From DASXYG01 sp036502625 (GTDB lineage Bacteria > Actinomycetota > Actinomycetes > Streptosporangiales > Streptosporangiaceae): a stretch of 59,452 nt of DNA. A program made the position numbers and the translations under genes. Positions 8,568-15,005 of this stretch are shown one piece after another. Position 1 is the stretch's first letter, and the number at the start of each line of letters is the position of its first letter. A model generated the notes under the pieces. That model did not search any database, had not been told where the DNA came from, and worked only from the letters and a program-made list of their open reading frames with translations. The stretch spans positions 1-59,452 of the forward strand of contig DASXYG010000044.1 in the NCBI GenBank assembly GCA_036502625.1, read 5' to 3'.

Positions 8568-8599
8568 CCCGCGCCGGCTACGCCCGCATGACCGACTGA
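8536..8599 (+). repeat. Perfect 32-bp tandem duplication over the Rrf2 gene stop codon
   Basis: Two adjacent identical 32-bp copies (8536-8567 and 8568-8599), each starting CCCGCGCCGG and ending GACCGACTGA. The first copy encodes the final residues and stop of the Rrf2 protein. The second is noncoding and out of frame because 32 is not a multiple of three. Perfect identity suggests a recent slippage or duplication event, or an assembly artefact. Confidence 0.9.
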
Positions 8600-8657
8600 C
8601 CCGCCCCGTACCCCCGCCGGCCCCGTACGCCGGCATCCCTCCAGGAGGTAAACAGGG

Positions 8658-9863
8658 ATGTCCAGTATCCCGATATCGAGATCCGAGGAAACGCCCGCGC
8701 CGCGCCCCGAACCGGCGCCGCGCGGGCTCGGCGCCACGGCGGTCCTCGCGCTCGGCACGTTCGCGGTCGGCACCGACGGCTTCGTGGTCGCCGGATTCCT
8801 GCCCGACATGGCGGCGTCCCTGCACGTCACGACCGCCTCCGCCGGGCAGTCCGTCACCGTCTTCGCCGTCGCGTACGCGGTGCTCTCGCCCGTCCTGGCC
8901 ACGCTCACCGCCCGGGTGCCGCGCCGCGCGCTCCTTGTCGGCGCGCTGCTCGTGCTCGCCGCCGCCAACCTCGCCACCGCGTACGCGCCCGACTTCGCGC
9001 TGCTGCTGCTCACCCGCGTCCTGGCCGCGGCCGGCGCCGCCGCGTACTCCCCCGGCGCGACCGCCGTGGCCTCCGCGCTGGTCAGCCCGGACCAGCGGGC
9101 GCGCGCCGTCTCGGTAGTCGTCGGCGGCATGACCGTCGCGATCGCCCTGGGCGTGCCGCTGGGCGCGGTAGCCGAGCGCGCGCTGGACTGGCGTACCGCG
9201 CTCGTCCTGGTCGCCGCGTTGGCCGCGGCCTGCGCCGTGGGCGTGCGCGCCATCATGCCGGCGCTGCCCGGCGGCCCGCGGGTGGCGCTGCGCGACCGGC
9301 TCGTGGTGCTGCGCCGCCCCGGCGTGCTCGCGGTGCTGCCGCAGACGGTGCTGGGCATGACCGCCGCGTACACCGCCTACGCGTACAGCGTCCCGGTGCT
9401 GCGCGCGGCCGGCGCCGGCGCGGCGGTGACCTGGATGCTGTTCCTGTACGGCGCGGGCGCGGTGCTCGGCAACATCGCCGCGGGCGCGGGCACCGACCGG
9501 TTCGGCTCCGTCCGCGTCCTGGCCATCGGGTACGCCCTGATGACCGCCTGCCTCGCCGTGCTGGCCTGGGCGATCGCCGCGGACGTGCGGTCGGTCGCGC
9601 TGACGGGAGCGGTGATGGTCGCCTGGGGCGCGTCGTCCTGGTGCCAGGGGCCGCCGCAGAACCACCGGCTGATCGGCGCGGCGCCCGGCCAGGCGCCGCT
9701 GGTGGCGGGGCTGAACGCGTCGGCGATCTACGCCGGGATCGCGCTCGGCACGCTCGCGGGCGGGCTCGCGGTGCCGCACGGCGTGGCCCTGGCGGCCGAG
9801 CTGGGCGCGGGGCTGGCCGCCGCCGCGTGCCTCTACCTGGCCGCCACCGCCCGCCACCACTGA
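8658..9863 (+). CDS. MFS drug-efflux-type transporter (DHA1, Cmx/AraJ-like)
   Basis: A 401-residue twelve-helix major facilitator. After a Pro-rich cytosolic N-terminus, TM1 begins at about residue 28 with the DHA1-type GTFAVGTDGFVVAGFLPDMA. The usual PGATAVASALV signature is in TM5. The family includes chloramphenicol and arabinose-like exporters; the substrate here is unknown. A strong ribosome-binding site (CCAGGAGGTAAACAGGG) fixes the ATG. The upstream Rrf2 gene is the likely regulator. The pair, plus the next acetyltransferase, interrupts a gene order that otherwise links mogA with the RimJ-like gene. Confidence 0.88.
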   Translation: MSSIPISRSEETPAPRPEPAPRGLGATAVLALGTFAVGTDGFVVAGFLPDMAASLHVTTASAGQSVTVFAVAYAVLSPVLATLTARVPRRALLVGALLVLAAANLATAYAPDFALLLLTRVLAAAGAAAYSPGATAVASALVSPDQRARAVSVVVGGMTVAIALGVPLGAVAERALDWRTALVLVAALAAACAVGVRAIMPALPGGPRVALRDRLVVLRRPGVLAVLPQTVLGMTAAYTAYAYSVPVLRAAGAGAAVTWMLFLYGAGAVLGNIAAGAGTDRFGSVRVLAIGYALMTACLAVLAWAIAADVRSVALTGAVMVAWGASSWCQGPPQNHRLIGAAPGQAPLVAGLNASAIYAGIALGTLAGGLAVPHGVALAAELGAGLAAAACLYLAATARHH

Positions 9864-9873
9864 CCGCCGCGAG

Positions 9874-9882
9874 TTATCCACA
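9874..9882 (+). promoter_or_regulatory. Perfect DnaA box TTATCCACA
   Basis: Third exact DnaA nonamer, in the 113-bp gap between the MFS transporter and the GNAT gene, in the same orientation as the other two. Spacings between boxes are about 3.5 and 4.2 kb. Any function is inferred. Confidence 0.6.
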
Positions 9883-9976
9883 GGCGCGAAATTCGGGGCT
9901 GCGCCGCGCCGGGGCGATCCGGAAGGATCGAGGTACGAGGCGGGGACGAGCCCCGCCCGCGAGGAGGGAGGCACCC

Positions 9977-10720
9977 ATGCGCGAGCTGTTCACCTGGCAG
10001 GAGGTCGCGTCCGCGAGCGGCGGCGACAGCATGTCCGTCTGGGCGGCCGGCCGCCTCGGCGCGGGCGGCCGCGCCTGGGCCGACCACGACGCGGTCCTCG
10101 TCGGCGGCGCCGGCCTCTCGCTGCACGACCGCGCCGTCGTCACCGGCCCGGTGGCCGCCGTCGACCGCCTCGTCCGCCGCGCCCAGGCGGAGCTCGGCCC
10201 CGCCTTCTGGCCGTACGGCGACGTCGACCTGATCACCGAGCTGGCCGACCGCCGTCCCGACCTCCGCCTCCGCACCCCGTTCGGCTGGATGGCCACCAAG
10301 GAACACGCCGCGCCGCCCGGCGACCCGCCGCCGTCCGTCCGCTGGCTTGGCCCCGCCGAGCTCCCGGAGGCGGCCGCGCTCCTCGCCCGCGTCTACCCCG
10401 GGTCGTACGCCCGGCCCGGGGTGCCCGGCGTCCGCCGCTGGGCGGGCATCCGCGCGCCCGACGGCCGCCTGGTCGCCACCGGCGCCGATGCGTGGAGCAC
10501 CCCCACCGTCGGCCTGGTCTCTGGCGTGGTGACCGACCCCGCGTCCCGCGGCGCCGGCCTCGGCACCCACCTGTGCGAGTTCCTGCTCGGCGCGCTCCTC
10601 GCCGAACACGGGCGCGTCGCGCTCATGGTCGACGACTGGAACACCGCCGCCATCCGGCTCTACGAACGCCTCGGCCTCGGCCACCGCCCGGTCGTCGCGG
10701 CGTGCCCCCGATCGCAATGA
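9977..10720 (+). CDS. GNAT-family N-acetyltransferase
   Basis: A 247-residue protein with a GNAT domain in its C-terminal half. The acetyl-CoA loop is at about residues 185-195 (DPASRGAGLGTHLCEF), followed by the closing NTAAIRLYERLGLG motif. The N-terminal roughly 115 residues are an unrecognised domain that also occurs in other actinobacterial two-part GNATs. The acceptor is unknown. ATG with GAGGAGGGAGG upstream. Nearest neighbours are the MFS exporter upstream and a second GNAT downstream. Confidence 0.85.
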   Translation: MRELFTWQEVASASGGDSMSVWAAGRLGAGGRAWADHDAVLVGGAGLSLHDRAVVTGPVAAVDRLVRRAQAELGPAFWPYGDVDLITELADRRPDLRLRTPFGWMATKEHAAPPGDPPPSVRWLGPAELPEAAALLARVYPGSYARPGVPGVRRWAGIRAPDGRLVATGADAWSTPTVGLVSGVVTDPASRGAGLGTHLCEFLLGALLAEHGRVALMVDDWNTAAIRLYERLGLGHRPVVAACPRSQ

Positions 10721-10813
10721 CCACCTGCCACGCCCGCCCCGTCCGGGCGGCACCGCCGAATACGCGCCATTCATGGATAGCGCAAGGGCCGCTCACGAGG
10801 GATCATTGGTCCC

Positions 10814-11437
10814 GTGGAACGAATCCGCGGATGGCCGGTCACGCTTACCGAGGGCGCCGTCAGCTTGCGCCCCATCCGCCTGCGCGACGCCTCCGACTGG
10901 CGCGACACCCGGCTGCGCAACGCCGACTGGCTGCGCCCCTGGGAGCCCACCAACCCGGAGACGCCGCTCTACCGCACCGGCCTCGGCCCGTACCTCTCGA
11001 TGACCCGCGCCATGCGCCGCGAGGCCCGTCAGGGTGTCGCGCTGCCCTGGGTCGTCACCCACGACGGCCGGTTCGTCGGCCAGCTCACCGTCGGCGCGCT
11101 CGTCTGGGGCTCGGCGCGGTCGGGCCAGGTCGGCTACTGGATCGACCAGGCCGTCGCGGGCCGCGGCGTCATGCCCACGGCGCTCGCGCTCGCCGTCGAC
11201 CACTGTTTCTTCGTGGTGGGCGTGCACCGCCTCGAGGCCAATATCCGCCCGGAGAACTACGCGAGCCGCCGCGTCGTGGAGAAACTCGGATTCCACGAAG
11301 AAGGCATTCGCCGCCGCCAGCTCCACATTGACGGAGCCTGGCGCGACCACGTCTGCTATGCGGTCACGATCGAAGATGTGCCCGGCGGAATGATGTCCCG
11401 CTGGCGCGCCTCCCGACGTGCGCAAAGCCCGGGCTGA
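10814..11437 (+). CDS. RimJ/RimL-type GNAT acetyltransferase
   Basis: A 207-residue acetyltransferase of the ribosomal-protein-alanine type. The sequence begins with a beta strand (VSLRPIRLRDASDW), has QVGYWIDQAVAGRGVMPTA as the acetyl-CoA pyrophosphate loop (about residues 111-130), and ends with RLEANIRPENYASRRVVEKLGF, a RimJ hallmark. It lies between mogA and the SepX/GlpR-like gene, as I recall from related actinobacterial clusters, so it probably belongs to the ancestral cluster. Starts with GTG. The substrate is not shown; the RimJ name rests on similarity only. Confidence 0.85.
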   Translation: MERIRGWPVTLTEGAVSLRPIRLRDASDWRDTRLRNADWLRPWEPTNPETPLYRTGLGPYLSMTRAMRREARQGVALPWVVTHDGRFVGQLTVGALVWGSARSGQVGYWIDQAVAGRGVMPTALALAVDHCFFVVGVHRLEANIRPENYASRRVVEKLGFHEEGIRRRQLHIDGAWRDHVCYAVTIEDVPGGMMSRWRASRRAQSPG

Positions 11438-11456
11438 TCAACGATTCGCGATCAGC
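11433..11456 (+). terminator. Stem-loop overlapping the acetyltransferase stop
   Basis: Inverted arms GCTGATC and GATCAGC separated by 10 nt, beginning at the stop codon of the RimJ-type gene. A weak terminator or mRNA-end hairpin; no U-tract follows. Confidence 0.4.
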
Positions 11457-11559
11457 GGCCGTAATTGAAGCGCATCGCCTGCGTTCACCCGTCCGCGCCT
11501 ATCTCGCGACACACCGCACGTAATGCTCGTGTTCACCTGACCACCGGTCTTACGGTGCG

Positions 11560-12067
11560 TGGCGTGAGCGCGCCCGCAAACCACCATCCGAACGGCCCCA
11601 CACCGGCCCCCAAAAAGCCCCGGTGCCCCAGCCGCACGCCCTCCCGTCCGCGCGCCCACAAAACCCCCCTCGAACCCCCCCTGGACCGTTCCCACCCAGC
11701 CCCAACACCCCCCACCAGAAACCCCCAAACCCAAACTCCGCACCCGATACCAACCCCCACGAACGCCCGCGCCCAGCACCCAATCCCGCCCGCCAGCAAC
11801 GCCCGCTCACGCACCCGGATGCCGCTCACCAGCGACGCCCGCTCCCGTGCCTCGCGCCCCCCAGCGCCCTCCACGGACGCCCATCGCCACACCCCGCACC
11901 CGGTGCCCCGCTCCCACACCGGGCGCCCAACCGCGCCCACCTGGGACATCTGCACCCCGCACCCAACGCCGCCCTCCGCGGCCGCCCGTCCCCGCATCCC
12001 GCACCCCGCAGCGCCCTATAGGGACGCCCGCCCCCACCTCCGGCGCCCAATCGTGCCCATCAGGGAC
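11560..12067. repeat. C-rich low-complexity intergenic region with degenerate repeats
   Basis: The gap between the RimJ-like and SepX/GlpR-like genes is 689 bp. Most of it is extremely C-rich on the plus strand, with partially repeated blocks containing GGACGCCC, CCCCGCACCC and GCGCCCAAYCGYGCCCA. The best pair lies around 11865-11947 and 12010-12067. Open frames exist on both strands, but the translated sequences are Pro/Arg/Thr/His-rich or Gly-rich without domain character, so I do not call a gene. Long C-runs opposite G-runs could form G-quadruplex structures on the minus strand. Confidence 0.55.
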
Positions 12068-12126
12068 GCCCGCGCCTTCCCCTCCGCCCCCGCCCGCACC
12101 CCGGTGATCACGGGCGGGAGGCGCAC

Positions 12127-12900
12127 ATGAGCAGCGCGCTGCTGTACCTCGCGATCGTCGGCGTCTGGGCCGTCGTCCTCGTCCCGATGTGGCTGCGCCG
12201 CGAGACCACCGCCCGCACCCGCCTCTTCAGCCGCCGCAGGACCACCACCGCCGACCTCGACGACACCACCTACGACGAAGACCTCTCCGCCACCACCGCC
12301 GACGACATCGTCACCGACGCCGAAACCGAGACGATGATCGACGACGCCCACCCCTCCCACCCGACCCCGCCAAACCACCGCACCCACGCCGCGTCCCACC
12401 ACGACCGGGACGCGACCCACCACCGCGCCCCCGCCGCACCCCACCGCAACCCGGCCACACCCCACCACCGCGAATCCAGCACACCCCACCGCGACCCCGC
12501 CGTGGCCCACCACCGCGACCCCATCGCCGCCCGCCGCCGCGCCCGCATCATCGCCCGCCGCCGGCGCCGCACCACGCTCCTGCTCACCCTGCTCATCGCG
12601 ACGACGACCCTCGCCGCCACCCACGTGACCCCTTGGTGGACCGCCTCCATCCCCGCGATCCTCCTCCTGGGCCACCTGTCCCTCCTCCGCGCGGCCGCCG
12701 CCGTGGACGCCCAGCAGGCCCGCGCCGCGGCCGCCCGCGAACGCCGCCGCTCCGCCGAGACCACCCGCGCCGTCGAACAGACCGCCATCGAGGCCACCCT
12801 CACGGCCCCCAGCGCCGAGATCATCGACCTCGCCGCCCACACCCGCGAAGAGATCTACGACCAGTACGCCGACGCCGAAAAACGCGCCGTCAACGACTGA
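12127..12900 (+). CDS. SepX/GlpR-like divisome-associated membrane protein
   Basis: A 257-residue protein whose first 25 residues (LLYLAIVGVWAVVLVPMWLRR) match the start I associate with Streptomyces SepX and corynebacterial GlpR, proteins needed for normal cell division. It has one N-terminal helix (residues 5-22), a long cytosolic acidic then His/Pro-rich disordered region (about 40-135), a basic patch, and two further helices (about 149-165 and 170-188). The C-terminus is an Ala/Arg/Glu-rich helix. In Corynebacterium GlpR is the membrane receptor of the MoeA-like protein Glp, and moeA lies in the same cluster here. GGGAGG precedes the ATG. The assignment rests on the N-terminal pattern and synteny, not on full alignment. 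Confidence 0.7.
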   Translation: MSSALLYLAIVGVWAVVLVPMWLRRETTARTRLFSRRRTTTADLDDTTYDEDLSATTADDIVTDAETETMIDDAHPSHPTPPNHRTHAASHHDRDATHHRAPAAPHRNPATPHHRESSTPHRDPAVAHHRDPIAARRRARIIARRRRRTTLLLTLLIATTTLAATHVTPWWTASIPAILLLGHLSLLRAAAAVDAQQARAAAARERRRSAETTRAVEQTAIEATLTAPSAEIIDLAAHTREEIYDQYADAEKRAVND

Positions 12901-12961
12901 TCACACCCCCCACACGATGCGCGAACCACTCCCCAGGTTTGCTAGTCTGTACCTCGTTCCT

Positions 12962-13035
12962 GGGGCTGTAGCGCAGTCCGGTAGCGCACCTCGTTCGCAT
13001 CGAGGGGGTCAGGGGTTCAAATCCCCTCAGCTCCA
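12962..13035 (+). tRNA. tRNA-Ala (anticodon CGC)
   Basis: Folds as a complete cloverleaf. The acceptor GGGGCTG pairs with CAGCTCC (one G-U pair), the D arm is GCGC...GCGC, and the anticodon stem CCTCG/CGAGG encloses the loop TTCGCAT with CGC at positions 34-36. The T arm is AGGGG-TTCAAAT-CCCCT and the discriminator is A. The gene sequence continues with CC but not CCA. Accessory-looking DNA follows, so this could be an integration site, although no duplicated 3' end was found in the window. Confidence 0.95.
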
Positions 13036-13217
13036 CCCAGAACCAATTCGCAGGGTCGGCTCTCCCACCACGGAGACCCGACCCTTGATCATTCCTTACC
13101 CGAACAGCCCGGCGTCGAGCGACACAGATCGCGCCACAGGGACGTCCCGCGTACGAATGACCGATCGCCGGCGCCTATCGGCCACCGTCTTGACCGGTAT
13201 CCGCGCTCACCACAAGG

Positions 13218-14156
13218 ATGAGCCGGAATCCAGTCACCAACGACGCGATACGGGCCGCAATGGGCGAAGCACGGGACCGAATCCCTCCGAGCCGTTCGGA
13301 ATCCCCGAACCCCGGACGCCGCGACCACGGCCCCGACCGCCCCTCTCGCGGAGACCGTGACGCCCATCCCCACCGCGACCGCCCCGGCCAGCCCCACCGT
13401 TCCGATATCGACAAGGTCGACCGTGCGATCGCCGATCGGCACGCACGCCACCCCCAGCACACGTCGGAACGCCAGGCCATCTGGACGAAGATCCGCGAGG
13501 CATCCGACACCTTCGGCGAAGCACGTACCGAGGACCCGTCCCGCGGCGACGCTCGAAGCGGACGCGGCACCGAGCCGTTGTCCGCAGCGGACCGGCGACC
13601 CGAGGCCGGGCTCGAGATCACCGGAATGCGGCTCCCCGAAGACTTCGACGACGGGGACGTCCACTGGCTGCGGCGGTACCACGAGAAGGCGCCGGACCTC
13701 GCACCACCGAATGGCGCCGACGGGGTCGCCCGAAAGCCCGACGCGCCGAGCCTTGAGCAGCGGATCGAGGAAGCCGAACCGGACGCACCGGCCCGTGGTG
13801 AGCCGCTACCCACCGGTGACAGGCTCGCGGAGCCAGACGAGGACGACGCCTCCCGGCTCGAAAAGCTCCGCGCGAAGCTGTTCGAGAAGGACTTCCTGGG
13901 CGATCTGGAGTCGGCCGCCGCGGAATGGGGGGACATCGGCCACGACTGCCTTCCCGTGCATCGGCCGACCGGTCACGCTGAAGTGCGTTCTCCTCACGTC
14001 ACACCGAGCGTCGAACACCAGCACCAAGGTGTCGATGGTGGCGACGCGGTGACGGCGGTAATCTTCGGCAGCATCGTCGCAAGCGACATGGCGCGACGCC
14101 TGTATCACCGAATCGACGACTGGAAAGAGGCACGACGGAATGCCCGTGACGGCTGA
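13218..14156 (+). CDS. Hypothetical protein, disordered with C-terminal hydrophobic segment
   Basis: 312 residues, no family recognised. The first 120 residues are rich in Arg, Asp, Pro and Ser and look disordered. The middle is acidic and charged. A short hydrophobic stretch near residues 275-292 (DAVTAVIFGSIVASDMARR) could be a membrane-interacting helix. The stop lies 17 bp inside the next gene, whose ATG overlaps, so the two are probably co-translated. AAGG lies just upstream of the ATG. Third-position composition is less extreme than in the flanking housekeeping genes, consistent with accessory DNA after the tRNA. Confidence 0.55.
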   Translation: MSRNPVTNDAIRAAMGEARDRIPPSRSESPNPGRRDHGPDRPSRGDRDAHPHRDRPGQPHRSDIDKVDRAIADRHARHPQHTSERQAIWTKIREASDTFGEARTEDPSRGDARSGRGTEPLSAADRRPEAGLEITGMRLPEDFDDGDVHWLRRYHEKAPDLAPPNGADGVARKPDAPSLEQRIEEAEPDAPARGEPLPTGDRLAEPDEDDASRLEKLRAKLFEKDFLGDLESAAAEWGDIGHDCLPVHRPTGHAEVRSPHVTPSVEHQHQGVDGGDAVTAVIFGSIVASDMARRLYHRIDDWKEARRNARDG

Positions 14157-14580
14157 CCAGGTCGCGACGCTGCGCGCCTACCTCTCTGGCGACAACGACG
14201 AGTTCCAGCGGCTGAACGCGACGTTGGATCGTTCGCCCGAAGGCACCTCGGCGTACGCGGCGCTGGTCCTCGCGGCGTTCGTGAAGGCAGTGGACCGCAG
14301 GTTCACCGCGGACACGCCACGATCCGAGGTCGTGCAATACGTGCGCGACGTACGGTCGCGCTCGGACCGGCTCGACGAGAAGCTCGACCAGGACGCGGCC
14401 GAGCGCCTCATCCTCTCGGTGAACACCAGCGAGCGAGTCGACGACCTCGACGCCCGGACCCGTTTCGGAATGGAGCTCGTCCTCCTCGCCGCGCTGATCG
14501 GCGACGAGCGCCTCAGCGTGGACGACCTGGAAGCCTTCCTCGCCCAGGCGCACAAGTTCGCCGACCAACTGCTCGGCTGA
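14140..14580 (+). CDS. Hypothetical all-helical protein
   Basis: 146 residues, predicted by eye to be almost entirely alpha-helical (MPVTADQVATLRAYLSG..., ending LEAFLAQAHKFADQLLG). No cysteines, no signal peptide and no membrane segment are visible. It overlaps the preceding gene by 17 bp and is therefore likely its functional partner, perhaps a chaperone-like or immunity-like protein, but that is speculation. I have no family name for it. Confidence 0.6.
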   Translation: MPVTADQVATLRAYLSGDNDEFQRLNATLDRSPEGTSAYAALVLAAFVKAVDRRFTADTPRSEVVQYVRDVRSRSDRLDEKLDQDAAERLILSVNTSERVDDLDARTRFGMELVLLAALIGDERLSVDDLEAFLAQAHKFADQLLG

Positions 14581-15005
14581 AGCCCGGTCCACACGACACC
14601 GGTTGTCGTTGGACATCGCGGTCACGAATGGCCGACGGCTGCACGCTGACGCGGACCCGCCGACGTAGATCGCGGCACGACGACAACACGCTCGCGCAGT
14701 CCGTCAGCGGTGGGTGATCCACCAGAACAGCAGACCGGCCAGACCCGTTCCGGTGGCGTGCGCAACGCCGCGGACGAACGTGTAGCCGACAATGCGGCGC
14801 AGTCGCGCGGTGATGAGTCGGCAAGTGAAGCGGGTTGCGGGTTTCTCCGCGGAACCGATGCGTGTCATGCCAACAGAAGACCGGCCGGAAGCCTGGACCG
14901 AAAGATTTGCCGGACGCGTCCAGATCGCGCTGATTACGCTGCTGGCGGGGGAAGTCCGGGACGATCCGGCCCGGATTCCGTACTCGGCGGATCGGCGGGG
15001 GTGGC
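14581..15005. other. 425-bp gap, possible gene remnant
   Basis: No confident gene. An in-frame plus-strand stretch from an ATG at 14867 reads as a short plausible helix (EAWTERFAGRVQIALITLLAGEV broken into PEAWTERFAG and RVQIALITLLAGEV). It then degenerates into the upstream frame of the NTPase gene, so it may be the remnant of an earlier reading frame. The rest shows nothing recognisable. Confidence 0.3.

Noticed and set aside
2136..9882. A replication origin suggested by the DnaA boxes
   Set aside because: Only three isolated boxes several kilobases apart, no AT-rich unwinding region, and no dnaA, dnaN, rpmH or gidB nearby.
11465..12130. A 221-codon plus-strand open frame in the C-rich gap
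   Set aside because: Low-complexity Pro/Arg/Thr/His translation with equally long frames on the other strand; typical of GC-rich noncoding DNA.
12962..13035. An att site with duplicated tRNA-Ala 3' end
   Set aside because: I found no second copy of the TTCAAATCCCCTCAGCTCC segment downstream within the window.
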